Positions 1 through 8,377 of a DNA stretch of 64,000 nt are shown here, one piece after another. A program made the position numbers and the translations under genes. Position 1 is the first letter of the stretch. The number at the start of each line of letters is the position of its first letter. This stretch comes from Colwellia sp. (lineage in GTDB: Bacteria; Pseudomonadota; Gammaproteobacteria; Enterobacterales; Alteromonadaceae), in contig JABSOW010000001.1 of assembly GCA_013215465.1 (NCBI GenBank), positions 1-64,000 on the forward strand. Reading direction: 5' to 3'. Below the pieces are notes generated by a model. It searched no databases. It saw nothing but the letters and a program-made list of their open reading frames with translations, and was not told the origin of the DNA.

Positions 1-556
1 ACGTTGCTTTGGGCGCGTGCGGTCTTTCTGGCTCGGTATCCGCACCTATGGATAAATAATCGCTGCTGCCACTTAATAGATCCATAGTAACGTGAAGTTC
101 AATCGCAGCGGGGAAGCGCTTCTTAAAGCGACCAGGATATGTTTTCTGTAAACCATCATGCACTTGAAATGAGCAACCATCATGTAATTTTATCTGTGAA
201 AATGGGAACTCGGCACCTGTTGATAGTGATGTGAGCTTGAGTGATTGAAGTACCCATTGCTGCATTACGTTTTCAAAACAGCTTTTAAGGAACTCACTAC
301 ATTGAGGCTTTTTGAGCTGATTATGAAAGGGTTTGTAGTTAATTTGCATACCGCTAATGCTTTGATAATTACGATGAATATCAGCGAGGTTAGCTTTCGA
401 TTGGCAGCCTAAAGTATTGGTAATTGAGAGCAACAACTTCAGAGGATTGATCTGGCGAGCACGACGTATAAACTTTTTTTCTCTGGCTAAATCAAATAGT
501 TTTTTAGCGTTAAAAATAGCGTTGATTTTTTCTGTTAATATTGTAAGGTTCATCAT
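1..556 (-). CDS. IS4-family transposase, N-terminal part (runs off the left edge)
   Basis: Reading the minus strand from the ATG at 556 (a second in-frame ATG is at 553) gives an open frame to the window edge with no stop. It contains FKKRFPAAIELHVTMDLLSG preceded by KLHDGCSFQVHDG, the pattern of IS4-family DDE transposases in which the first catalytic Asp sits in a D-x-S-F-like context and is followed by YPGRFKK. About 185 residues are visible; the rest of the DDE domain lies outside. The short plus-strand frame at 417-605 is antisense to it and was not called. Whether the element is intact cannot be judged. The identification is from remembered family motifs. Confidence 0.75.
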   Translation of the reverse strand, partial: MMNLTILTEKINAIFNAKKLFDLAREKKFIRRARQINPLKLLLSITNTLGCQSKANLADIHRNYQSISGMQINYKPFHNQLKKPQCSEFLKSCFENVMQQWVLQSLKLTSLSTGAEFPFSQIKLHDGCSFQVHDGLQKTYPGRFKKRFPAAIELHVTMDLLSGSSDYLSIGADTEPERPHAPKAT

Positions 557-977
557 CTTCGTGTTTTATTTACTTTTTAGTTTTGGCGAACCAATAAGAT
601 CATAAATAAGGCACGAAGACACCTTTTTATGCTAAATACTGATAAATATTCTGACCGACTCCTTAAGATCCTACATATGAATGTGAGTTAGGCAGCTTCA
701 GATCCTACCTATTGAATAATCGATGCTTATTCAATTTGATAATTCAGTGTCAATAGAATGATTATCATAATCAATCGGTTTGGTATTTTTGTTAGATTAG
801 TGTGAAAGGCTAACAAAGTGCGCTTAGTTGACGTAACCTTCTGAAAAGCTTAAGGTCAGCTTAGAGCGAGTAGCAGACATCATTGGTTGAATTGCCATAG
901 TTCATAATGACCTCAATATGTATGACTACTGCACTTTCTTTTGCTTAAGATAATTTATTATTAATAATAAGGCTTGA
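557..977. other. Intergenic stretch after the transposase; possible IS end
   Basis: No convincing gene. The start (to about 700) holds the upstream side of the IS4-type transposase and probably the element's outer end; two similar GATCCTAC words occur near 667 and 702, but I could not fix a terminal inverted repeat or a target duplication. The remainder is A+T-rich and ends in the leader of the GAF-domain gene. Confidence 0.4.
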
Positions 978-1469
978 ATGAATCCACATCTAAAATTAAC
1001 AGCCACTCTTACTAATCCTAGAGTAAAAGTGGAAGATAAATTAAAAGAGATTTGTACTATTACATCTCAACTTATAAAAGGTGCTGACAGGGTAAGTTTG
1101 TGGTCTTTTTCTGATGATTTTGAAAAAATAGAATCATTAATATGCTATGACACATCTAATGGTGACATTACCTCTGGGACGATTTTGAACAAGTCAGATT
1201 TCAATGATTATTTTAAAGGTATTTTGGAGCAAGAGGTAATTAATGCACCTGAAGCTAGAACTCATGATTTAACAAAACATTTTAATGAGACATATTTTGA
1301 TCCTCTTAATATACAGTCATTACTTGATTTTGTATTGCATCAAGATTTTGTTCCTTCTGGCATTATTTGTTGTGAGAGTGTAGGTAAAGTAACTCATTGG
1401 ACAGATGAAAACATTGAATCATTGAGGCGCATTGCTAGTTCAAGTTCAATGTACTTTAAAATAGGTTGA
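978..1469 (+). CDS. Small stand-alone GAF-domain protein
   Basis: This 163-residue soluble protein matches the general form of a GAF sensor domain: an N-terminal helix (LKEICTITSQLIKGADRVSL), then the strand WSFSDDFEKIESLICYD, and a C-terminal GIICCESVGKVTHWTDENI followed by a closing helix, as in GAF domains where a beta strand with 'G-x-x-x-x-E' precedes W-x-x-E-E/D. No output domain (HisKA, GGDEF, HTH) is attached and no signal peptide is visible, so it probably acts as a cytoplasmic ligand-binding or partner protein. Start is the ATG at 978, with AAGG a few bases upstream. It stands alone between an IS end and a convergent membrane-protein gene. The ligand is unknown. Confidence 0.55.
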   Translation: MNPHLKLTATLTNPRVKVEDKLKEICTITSQLIKGADRVSLWSFSDDFEKIESLICYDTSNGDITSGTILNKSDFNDYFKGILEQEVINAPEARTHDLTKHFNETYFDPLNIQSLLDFVLHQDFVPSGIICCESVGKVTHWTDENIESLRRIASSSSMYFKIG

Positions 1470-1746
1470 CGCAAGCTGATAGCGATGAATTGTCGTTCAA
1501 CCTTACCATCAGCTAATGTCTTCAGTTGGCACAAAGCGACTGAAAATGGCATCAATAATTAGGTACTGCTAAGGTATTCTCTGTGGCAAAAGTGACGATT
1601 AAACCAAATACCCCAAGCGGTGTAGTTTTTAGCACTAATATTTATTAGTGCTAATGTTCACTTTGTGCATAGAAGACATTATCAGAAGAATTTTCGCCAT
1701 ATATTTTCTAATGAATTGTTGAGTATTAACTTTCTTTTATACTATA

Positions 1747-2553
1747 TTAATGTAGTTCAACATTCATTTTATTTTGTAAACTGGTCATTGCCTGTTGTCC
1801 AACAGTAATTAGTCCTTTTTCAGGGCGATTAAGGTCAACAGCAAGCACCAACAGGGCGGAAAATGCCATTGATAAAGGAATAACTGCAACCAACCTTCGT
1901 TTTCCTGAAAATCCTATCTGAGTACCTAGCGTTATCATGGTAAGGATACAAATACCCAATACCGCTATCCAAACACTTATTGGAATTCGATTGCGTAACC
2001 CCGCGGTGACTCGCTTTTCATGCATCTCTATTACATTATTGAGAGACTCTATCATTAGTGCTGTATTTAGACTATTGGCTTTAATTGCTGCGGTAGAAGC
2101 TTCAGCCCATAAGAGGTTATGAATAGTGACCGATTTTTTTAAGACAGCACCAATGTTAGTTCCTGCGATACCTTTTGTGCGAATATCATTAACGGCTTTT
2201 ATACGAATATCCACATACTCTCTTAACAGTGTTTTTATATTGTTTCGGTGTTGTGTCTTTAGTAAATCTGCACGTAGATAAGCTGTACCAATAGCATTTG
2301 CCTCATCAAGTACATTTTGTTTTCGTGCGCTGTGATGAGCAGCAGTCATCGAAAAGGTAAAGGCTAAAACAAATGCTAACATACCCAATAAGCCGCCAAC
2401 CATAGGCCCTAAAGAGCTTGTAGCCTCTGTATCTTGTCTTGAGTGCAATTTTTTACCTAATTGGTAACCCAATTCACATGAAAACAAAATAGTTAACGAG
2501 ATAGCGATGTAAATAGTAAATACAGATAGCGATTCAAATATAACAAAATTCAT
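1747..2553 (-). CDS. DUF4239-like (bestrophin-like) membrane protein
   Basis: This is a 268-residue inner-membrane protein. Hydrophobic segments lie near residues 10-30, 48-70, 188-210 and 215-238, with a polar helical region between the second and third. The second segment (GPMVGGLLGMLAFVLAFTF) followed by a charged SARKQNVLDEANAIGTAYLR is the hallmark of the DUF4239 family, which has remote similarity to bestrophin-type channels. The family's role in bacteria is not established; anion conduction is only a suggestion from the fold. It is transcribed alone and converges on the GAF gene. Assignment is from remembered motif and topology. Confidence 0.6.
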   Translation of the reverse strand: MNFVIFESLSVFTIYIAISLTILFSCELGYQLGKKLHSRQDTEATSSLGPMVGGLLGMLAFVLAFTFSMTAAHHSARKQNVLDEANAIGTAYLRADLLKTQHRNNIKTLLREYVDIRIKAVNDIRTKGIAGTNIGAVLKKSVTIHNLLWAEASTAAIKANSLNTALMIESLNNVIEMHEKRVTAGLRNRIPISVWIAVLGICILTMITLGTQIGFSGKRRLVAVIPLSMAFSALLVLAVDLNRPEKGLITVGQQAMTSLQNKMNVELH

Positions 2554-2876
2554 AAACGGCCTAAATAGCTAATCAATGACAAACTTCTAAATGGTCTTGT
2601 TTAGAAACTAAATTGCTCTAAACGGCCATGAGATTTCTATATGATTATCAGGATTGTTGTCGCCTCAATTAATTTTACAAATAAACAGGGAGCGGTAAGT
2701 AACTAATAGCATATTACCAAAGACATTCAAGCCAATTTAAAGGATTTTTACAGTACGTTAGTTAGTGCAATACCTAAACCGAACCTTTGTTGAGAATGGT
2801 TATAATCAATCAAACTTTCTAGATCTTGTAGACCCAAACTAGTTGAAAATACCGTTTTAAAGTGCAGCCAGCTGAG
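2554..2876. other. Intergenic, no intact gene
   Basis: About 320 bases between two minus-strand genes. A short plus-strand frame ending near 2809 (translation ending FYSTLVSAIPKPNLC) looks gene-like but has no start or upstream continuation, so it may be the tail of a lost gene. Nothing else is recognised. Confidence 0.3.
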
Positions 2877-3350
2877 TTATTCAACTTGCCAACGTAGTTC
2901 ATTATTTAAAAACACCGTCACAATATGATCAACATTGTCTTCTAGAATTTCCAAATCTTCATCCCAGCAATCGTAACTTTTGTTATCGATAGCAGTCTGA
3001 TTATATACTTCGGTTTCATATTGGAATGTTTCACTCGAAGCCGCTGATGTAATCATCACATATTTGTCTTTGTTGTTGAAAAAATCTATAACCGCATCAA
3101 TCAATTCTGATTCCGTTGCTACCTCATTAACGTTAAAGTCAGTAATCAACTTTCCGTCTTTCCCTTGAACTTTGACGTGAAATCCTTTGTTATGTGGGCT
3201 TTGAAGTGGATAACTCACATCTTTGTTGATATGAACTAAAAGCTTTACATCAAGTTTCTTAACTCGTGTAGAGATAGTTAAAGTTCCAATAACCTCATTT
3301 CCATTGTCATCTATCCTATAGCCAAGTTTCACTGATTTCTCCAGTTTCAT
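2877..3350 (-). CDS. Hypothetical protein, 157 residues
   Basis: I do not recognise the family. The frame is intact, starts at an ATG and encodes an acidic, beta-rich, soluble protein without signal peptide or membrane segment. The N-terminal half alternates hydrophobic and charged residues (GTLTISTRVKKLDVKLLVHI), as in a beta sandwich; the C-terminal third is strongly acidic (CWDEDLEILEDN). It stands alone in the accessory stretch beside mobile-element debris, which suggests it was acquired, but there is no direct evidence for its function. Confidence 0.5.
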   Translation of the reverse strand: MKLEKSVKLGYRIDDNGNEVIGTLTISTRVKKLDVKLLVHINKDVSYPLQSPHNKGFHVKVQGKDGKLITDFNVNEVATESELIDAVIDFFNNKDKYVMITSAASSETFQYETEVYNQTAIDNKSYDCWDEDLEILEDNVDHIVTVFLNNELRWQVE

Positions 3351-3555
3351 TTGTTATAACATCTGTTTGCTGGAAGTATAGTCTATTAATTATAGACTTG
3401 AAAATTCAGGAGCATATGTCATGAATACTAATTCACTAGTAATAGATGACATCAACTTCAGCAATGTGGCAGCTACTGGCCTTAGAGTAGTCCGGTGTAT
3501 TAATTTTTAGCTTTGCTTTAGAAATTTAATATTTCAAGAATATCCTAACGACTTT

Positions 3556-3729
3556 TTAGTGCGCTTTATAGTCCTTTAGTCGCGTTGCCAATGTCGACAG
3601 CCAAGCCCGTTGTAAATTCATCGGCTCAAGTAGTTGCTGAAATAGATCTTGGCTGAAAGCTGGCTTCGGCTTATGACGCTGCGTAGTGTAATCGCCTGAC
3701 GGCGTAGTGAGTATAGTCAAGTTAAACAA
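3556..3729 (-). pseudogene. Possible remnant of a group II intron maturase N-terminus
   Basis: A minus-strand frame of 57 codons (TTG start at 3729, or unstarted) reads TQRHKPKPAFSQDLFQQLLE followed by PMNLQRAWLSTLATRL and a stop. The 'LF-x-x-(L/V)L-x-x-x-NL-x-RAW' pattern is the usual opening of bacterial group II intron reverse transcriptase/maturases, which normally continues VRANKGAAGVDG; here that continuation is lost. The upstream minus-strand sequence (about 3740-4010) contains a hairpin and could be intron RNA, but I could not identify domain V or the GTGYG 5' end. An unrelated coding scrap is possible. Confidence 0.3.
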
Positions 3730-4046
3730 GGATCATCTCTCTGCTAAATATTCAGGCCTTCACCGTGTTCCCGCTATTACAGAAGGTGGAGTGGATCACT
3801 TTTCGGTTGTTGTTGACACTAACAAAGAAGTGTCGTCTGCTGCATCATTTACGGTGGCCATTAGATCACGTGGTTTCGTCGTCTTGTGCCAACTCATCTC
3901 TAACCTACGCCTCATATGATGTTATTGTTCATCAGCTCGTAAGTTTGCTAGCGGCTTCTTTCAGACCAATCATCAATGATAAGCCCTTGCCATTCGCTAG
4001 TAGTTAGCGTTTAATAACAGTATGTTAATTAAACGGTGACCTTCCT

Positions 4047-4202
4047 ACAGAGCAATTTTATGTACGGAGAGGCTTTAAACGTTGTTTTTTAGCCCAATAG
4101 TACCTTAGATTTTGCGTAGAAACGCATTCTGAGGCTAAATTTTCAATAATTTTTGAGTCTGATTTTTCAAAAAGATAAATTCTACAGGCTCGTTATATTT
4201 CT
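4047..4202. repeat. Direct repeat, left copy (~155 bp) upstream of a 94-codon gene
   Basis: The segment recurs at 4612-4766 in the same orientation with roughly 88-90% identity by eye. Shared landmarks in order are TACGGAGAGGCTTTAAACG, AACGCATTCTGAGGCTAAAT, AATAATTTTTGAGTCTGAT and GGCTCGTTATATTT. It ends about 15 bases before the ATG of the 94-codon gene. It does not show the paired core sites of an integron attC. Confidence 0.85.
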
Positions 4203-4216
4203 TCTGGATATCTATT

Positions 4217-4501
4217 ATGAATTTGGATAAATCGACAAAACGTATAGCAAAAAGAGTCAAAAAAGGATTCCAGGGTTATCCTCAAATTTCAATAGCCTAT
4301 TTTGGTGAATCAACTAGTAGTGCAACTGAAGTGGTGGTTAGCTTTGTCTCAGAAGAAGGTGGTGTTGCCCAAGAGCAAAAATTCTCCAGTAAAGGTGATG
4401 CTAGAAAAGACGAAACAATCCAAACTACATTATTAAAAGTTATCGAACGGGCAGATGCAAAAACAGTTTTAGAAGTTGCAGGTGTTTCAATTATCAAATA
4501 A
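4217..4501 (+). CDS. Hypothetical 94-residue protein enclosed by direct repeats
   Basis: The frame encodes a small basic-then-mixed soluble protein (starts MNLDKSTKRIAKRVKKGFQG). I do not recognise a named family. A plausible two-part fold is visible: a lysine-rich N-terminal helix, a short strand region (QISIAYFGE, TEVVVSFVSE) and a C-terminal helix plus strand (LLKVIERADAKTVLEVAG). Start is the ATG at 4217, just past the left direct repeat, so that repeat may supply the promoter. It lies next to a toxin-antitoxin pair. A selfish-cassette role is possible but not shown. Confidence 0.6.
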   Translation: MNLDKSTKRIAKRVKKGFQGYPQISIAYFGESTSSATEVVVSFVSEEGGVAQEQKFSSKGDARKDETIQTTLLKVIERADAKTVLEVAGVSIIK

Positions 4502-4611
4502 GCCCCAGCACACCAAAAATATAACCGGGTAGCCAGAGGTATCTAGCCTACAGCCCCACACCACCCTGCATGCGGCGTTGAGGCTGTATAATTTATAAAA
4601 ACCAGACAATT

Positions 4612-4766
4612 ACAAAGCAATTTTATCTACGGAGAGGCTTTAAACGTTTTTTTGCCCAATAATGCCTTAATTTTTGCGTAACAACGCATTCTGAGGCTAA
4701 ATTTTTAATAATTTTTGAGTCTGATGTTTCAAAAAAACAAATTCTACCGGCTCGTTATATTTTTCT
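4612..4766. repeat. Direct repeat, right copy (~155 bp), ending at the yoeB stop codon
   Basis: Second copy of the element at 4047-4202, same orientation, about 15 substitutions and a 2-base gap by eye. Its right end coincides with the stop codon of the minus-strand toxin gene. The two copies bracket one gene plus about 110 bases of non-coding sequence, an arrangement that homologous recombination could excise. Confidence 0.85.
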
Positions 4767-5034
4767 AATGATCGGCGTAATGCTCACCAATAGCGAATAT
4801 ATAAATATACTTCTCATCGAATTTGTAAATAAGTCTATCTTTTTGAGAAATTCGCTTCCACCATAAACCAGATAATTTATGTTTCAGTAGTTCTGGTTTA
4901 CCTAATCCTCTACTAGGATCTGAACAAAGAATTTCCTTTAATGTCTAGCATAATGCTTTATGTAATTTATTATCTTTTTCTCTTAACTGCTCATAAGTGA
5001 GCCACGTCTTACCTTCAAAGGTTAATGATCTCAT
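4765..5034 (-). pseudogene. yoeB: YoeB/Txe-family toxin with an in-frame amber stop at codon 30
   Basis: From the ATG at 5034 the minus strand reads MRSLTFEGKTWLTY, continues in the same frame through a TAG at 4945-4947, then SDPSRGLGKPELLKHKLSGL and WWKRISQKDRLIYKF, ending near a His-Tyr tail (GEHYADH). YoeB is a ribosome-dependent mRNA interferase of about 84 residues; the GKPE-L-KH-LSG block, R-I-x-x-x-x-RLIY and terminal H-Y are its hallmarks. Apart from the single stop, the 89-codon frame is full length. The ATG lies inside the antitoxin's 3' end (20-nt overlap), the usual operon layout. Either the toxin is inactivated or the codon is a sequencing error or suppressed. Confidence 0.8.
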
Positions 5035-5287
5035 CTAATTGCTCTTGTGTAGGTTTGTAGCCTTTATTACTAGTATGCGTGTTCATTGACTCTGCTATTT
5101 GTTGCATCAAACTATTACTTTGTAACACGTGTAATGTTTCTTGTTCTCTTTCCCAATCATCGGCACTCATTACAATAAAAGCATCACCAGCACGTCTAGT
5201 GACTTTAATTGGCTCATGCTCGTTAACTGTTTTTTCAACGTATGATTTTAAGTTGTCTCTAAACTGATTTACACTTATGCTGTCCAT
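5015..5287 (-). CDS. yefM: YefM/Phd-family antitoxin
   Basis: This is the antitoxin of the adjacent YoeB-type toxin. YefM binds and blocks YoeB and represses its own operon. The protein opens with MDSISVNQFRDNLKSYVEKT, then EPIKVTRRAGDAFIVMSADD, the Phd/YefM DNA-binding fold; the disordered C-terminal part that would wrap the toxin follows (SNKGYKPTQEQLDEIINL). I placed the start at the ATG at 5287 (90 residues) because GGAG lies 7 bases upstream; a longer frame from 5323 has no ribosome site. The operator should lie between about 5288 and 5340. With the toxin frame broken, the antitoxin may be retained by chance or as immunity to related toxins. Confidence 0.85.
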   Translation of the reverse strand: MDSISVNQFRDNLKSYVEKTVNEHEPIKVTRRAGDAFIVMSADDWEREQETLHVLQSNSLMQQIAESMNTHTSNKGYKPTQEQLDEIINL

Positions 5288-5519
5288 AGTAAACTCCACT
5301 TTATATACGGTATTGTCGTACATTTCAGTTTAAAAAATATAATAAGTCATTCAAAAGGTGTTTCCTCAGTAAATAAATATTATTGTAACCTTGTATCTGG
5401 GTTATTCGGTAATTCCGCCTTGATTATTTGTCGTCAAATGGTCACTATTCTCAATCTTGCCTTGCTTGCCGATAAGTCTAGCGGGCGCTTTACTTTAACA
5501 ACATCGAGGAAAAATTCAG

Positions 5520-5771
5520 TTGAAAATCACACCCGAAGACTATACCATTTTAGAGAGTGCAATTAAACGCACCATCACCCGCACTGGCCTCAGCATAGAC
5601 AATTATACCTCTCTTGGTTTAACTGCCAAACGCTACCGTTGGGATATGCTTGAACAGTCTGGAATCAAGATAGGCGACGGCATCAATATTGACGGTGATG
5701 TGAATATTTACGCCTATGCCAACAAAAGCCACATTGATACAGCTCTCCGTAAAATCACCAAAACCAAATAG
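5520..5771 (+). CDS. Small conserved hypothetical protein (phage-like accessory type)
   Basis: The 83-residue frame starts at a TTG with GAGG about 9 bases upstream. The middle (AKRYRWDMLEQSGIKIGDG) and the end (YAYANKSHIDTALRKI) recall a small protein family I have seen annotated as hypothetical in phage and genomic-island settings, where an 'RYRWDLLW ... LYTYLNDDHIDTALR' pattern is typical; this is a memory-based comparison. No signal peptide, membrane span or known catalytic motif is present. It is isolated, with the toxin-antitoxin pair upstream on the other strand. Confidence 0.5.
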   Translation: MKITPEDYTILESAIKRTITRTGLSIDNYTSLGLTAKRYRWDMLEQSGIKIGDGINIDGDVNIYAYANKSHIDTALRKITKTK

Positions 5772-6180
5772 CACCATAGGACAAACTTTCGTTATCATCT
5801 TTTTTGTAAAAACACGAAAAAATCCGCCAACAACAATTCGCTCGGTGAATCAGGCGTTATCGATACAAAAGCTAATCGCAAGTATTGTTTAACGCTAGTT
5901 ACCTAATGTCAGACTATAGTGTGGCAACAGCTGAAATAGAAGGTTTTATTCTAAAGTGAATATACATTAATATGATTTTAGAAAATCACTAAGTAATTAT
6001 AAAACCAAAGGAACAGCCTATTAACCTAATGATTAACATGGTTTTTTACAAGTGACGCATAAGTGTTTGATATCATTATTTTACTCTCGTCAACACTTTC
6101 ATGGAAATTAGCCACTAGCTAATTCATAACTTCTAATTATAATCAGAAAATACACTTTCTATTTTAAGTTTTTCTTAGTT
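5772..6180. other. Intergenic, nothing recognised
   Basis: About 410 A+T-rich bases between the small hypothetical gene and the binding-protein gene. No gene, RNA or clear palindrome was identified. Confidence 0.4.
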
Positions 6181-6921
6181 ATGTCTTTTTTAATTAAATT
6201 TTTTATTGTTATCTATTGCATTCTATATTCCTTGCAAACAAATGCGGAGAAAATATTTGCTGTAGATTATTTAGCTTACCCGCCATATCAAATAGAAGCA
6301 GAAGGATTAACCAAAGACTTTATTGAACTATTGGCAAAAGCTAATCTAGGCTTAGAAATTGAGCATATAAAGGTAACAAAAGCTCGCCTTAAAGTATTAA
6401 TCAGTCAAGGTGTACCATTAATTATTCCATTCGCTAATATTTATTGGTTTAAGAAAAATTTAAAATTAATTAACTCAAAGAGATTGTTACAAGAGAAAAC
6501 TTACGTTATTTCAAATCAAAAAAGAAAACTTGAGGCGGAAGATTTACAACCAGAGTTACTAGATGGAACATTGACCTTTTTAGGTAAAAAGGATTACAAC
6601 TATTTTGTAATTGATGAATTAGTTAAAGAGCATAAAATATTACGATACTCCTGTGATAATAATCTGTGCTTGCAGATGCTTGAAGCCCATAGAGGCGATT
6701 TTTCAGTGATGGCTAAGCCTATTTATCAGCATTATATAAAATCGTTAAAACTAGATATTAATAAACTTTATATAAGTAAAAACTATTTGTACACACAGGA
6801 GCGGTCTGTCTTGATGAGTAATATTACACCGCATTGGGAACAAAAAATAAATACCTTTATTCATGCTTTACAAGTAGATTCTAATTGGCAGAATTTACTT
6901 ATGCAGTATCATGTATATTAA
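6181..6921 (+). CDS. Periplasmic substrate-binding-like protein (SBP_bac_3 type)
   Basis: A 246-residue exported protein. Residues 1-22 form a signal peptide ending in TNA-E, and the mature part begins KIFAVDYLAYPPYQIEAEGL, the opening of family 3 solute-binding proteins in which 'PPY/PPF ... G-x-x-x-D' starts lobe 1. The length fits the stand-alone members common in Shewanella and Colwellia that are not linked to ABC transporter genes, and none is linked here. The ligand is unknown; many family members bind polar amino acids. It is flanked downstream by an inverted repeat and the convergent pdsO. Confidence 0.7.
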   Translation: MSFLIKFFIVIYCILYSLQTNAEKIFAVDYLAYPPYQIEAEGLTKDFIELLAKANLGLEIEHIKVTKARLKVLISQGVPLIIPFANIYWFKKNLKLINSKRLLQEKTYVISNQKRKLEAEDLQPELLDGTLTFLGKKDYNYFVIDELVKEHKILRYSCDNNLCLQMLEAHRGDFSVMAKPIYQHYIKSLKLDINKLYISKNYLYTQERSVLMSNITPHWEQKINTFIHALQVDSNWQNLLMQYHVY

Positions 6922-7052
6922 GCTAGGTTTCATTTTGAAAAAATAGTATGCCGATAAACTGTACCGATGCTTTTGTCCTAAGGTGCATGAATCATCAATA
7001 TGCTTTCAGATAATCATTAAACAAGATTAGTACGCCTCAACACAAATATCCA

Positions 7053-7086
7053 AAGTGTAGTAGCTCAAATATGACCTACTACACTT
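7053..7086. terminator. Hairpin between the binding-protein gene and pdsO
   Basis: A perfect 11-bp inverted repeat (AAGTGTAGTAG and its complement) with a 12-base loop. There is no clear T-run, so it could terminate either convergent gene or simply be an intergenic palindrome. Confidence 0.45.
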
Positions 7087-7107
7087 CAATGCATTAATTT
7101 AATCAAT

Positions 7108-7214
7108 CCCTTCGACTGCTTCGCGCTTAGGAAAACGGAAACAATACGCTTTCCCTGGTTCACCCTCCGCTTGCTCTTCCTTTATTGCCCGTTTGTCGTG
7201 AGCTTGTCAAAAGG
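7108..7214. repeat. Imperfect inverted-repeat element abutting the pdsO stop
   Basis: The left arm begins CCCTTCGACTGCTTCGCGCT and the right arm ends GTCGTGAGCTTGTCAAAAGG. Both arms, read inward, share CCTTYGAC, a GCT word and AAACGG. This form (CCTTCGAC-AAGCTC-AGGACAAACGG) is a widespread short palindromic repeat in gammaproteobacterial genomes. It ends one base before the pdsO stop codon and may serve as its 3' end structure. Confidence 0.6.
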
Positions 7215-8063
7215 TTAGTTGTTATTCGCCATTTGGTTTTGTAACATTTCAGGGGCTTCTACTGGCGATGGTGTATGTAATTTCAGTACTACACGGCGAT
7301 CATAAAAGCTCACTTCACGTTCACTATTTGCCACCACGGGTGAATTTTCACCAAAAGCAAACGTTGCTATTTGTTGCTCATCCACGCCTTGTGCCATCAA
7401 CAAGGCTCTTACTGACTCAACTCTAGCTTGTGATAAGGCTTGATTTAGCGATTGCTCACCGGTTAAATCAGTATACCCAGACAAGTCAATGTTCATGCTT
7501 GGTGAGCCATTTAAAATTTGCGCTAGCGCTGCTACTTGCTCTTGATAGTGTGGCGCTATATCACTTGAGCCAGTAGAGAACTGTAAGCTCATTAATAAGT
7601 TCTCTGCTGGCAATTGTCCCGCTTGATTTTGTTGCTCTACCAATGCAAGCAATCGTTGTTGGTATGATGTTTCTAAGCGCTGTAATTTAGCGTGATATTG
7701 ACTTTTCGCTTGCTCATTTAGCAATTGCTTTTTTTTCTCTTTCACTAAGGCAGTAGTTAATTCATCATTTTCATCGTTAACATTAATGAATTTAGCAATA
7801 AACACTCCACCTAGTCCCGCAACAAAAGCGCCGATAGGACCTGCGGCAATAGCACCAATTACCGCGCCAGTACCAAAACCGATATTTTCATTCTGTGTTT
7901 GTTGATGATGTTTTGTTGCTGGTATTTTTGCTGGTATTAAAGTGTTTTCTGTCGCATTTACTGAGCTAGTCGCTAAAACTGCCATAACAACAGTAGTTAT
8001 CAGTAATTTTTTTCCAGTAATTTTGTATAATTGAGCTTGAGATAATTGAATAGTGTTTTTCAT
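7215..8063 (-). CDS. pdsO: Sortase-system OmpA-family protein PdsO
   Basis: PdsO is the OmpA-like partner of the proteobacterial dedicated sortase system. The 282-residue protein has an N-terminal signal region (about 20-37), a glycine-zipper segment (FGTGAVIGAIAAGPIGAFVA, about 62-81), a coiled-coil stretch, and a C-terminal OmpA domain with LQFSTGSSDIAPHY and DLSGYTDLTGEQSLNQALSQ, where the Asp and Arg of the peptidoglycan-binding site are expected. It is divergent from pdsR-pdsS, which fits this system and distinguishes it from ordinary OmpA proteins. The sortase and its LPXTG-like target, normally neighbours, are absent from the window. The name rests on motif plus context. Confidence 0.75.
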   Translation of the reverse strand: MKNTIQLSQAQLYKITGKKLLITTVVMAVLATSSVNATENTLIPAKIPATKHHQQTQNENIGFGTGAVIGAIAAGPIGAFVAGLGGVFIAKFINVNDENDELTTALVKEKKKQLLNEQAKSQYHAKLQRLETSYQQRLLALVEQQNQAGQLPAENLLMSLQFSTGSSDIAPHYQEQVAALAQILNGSPSMNIDLSGYTDLTGEQSLNQALSQARVESVRALLMAQGVDEQQIATFAFGENSPVVANSEREVSFYDRRVVLKLHTPSPVEAPEMLQNQMANNN

Positions 8064-8377
8064 GAGTTGTCCTTACTTATTGCCGTTTGTGTTGTTAATC
8101 ACTATTGTTAAACAGTGTTTTTAAATAGGTATTGTTGACAGGAGTTATTAAACCGCAATAAATAGGCACTGCCCTGACCAAATAAAGGCAAAGTGATGAG
8201 CAATTGTGGCAACAATATGGCAATTTCAAAAATAAAGCGCGTTAACGAGTAAAGTTAGTTATAGTCGAAGAAATAAAAACAAGTGGTGAGTTTTTAGTGT
8301 CTATTGCCGAAAACACCCTACTAAAGCTGGGCGTTATTTGTGGCTCGCAACTTACTTATTCGATACAGAGAAAATAA
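8064..8377. promoter_or_regulatory. Divergent promoter region of pdsO and pdsR-pdsS
   Basis: These 314 bases separate the two start codons and must carry both promoters. I see no clear -35/-10 pair or direct repeat that could be named a PdsR site; GAGAAAAT lies just before the pdsR ATG. Confidence 0.5.

Noticed and set aside
3707..4007. Two overlapping plus-strand frames of 70 and 80 codons
   Set aside because: No ribosome sites or protein-like pattern; they run antisense to the possible intron scrap.
4047..4766. Integron cassette with attC sites
   Set aside because: The flanking repeats are direct, not self-complementary, and lack the paired core sites (GTTRRRY and its complement); no integrase is present.
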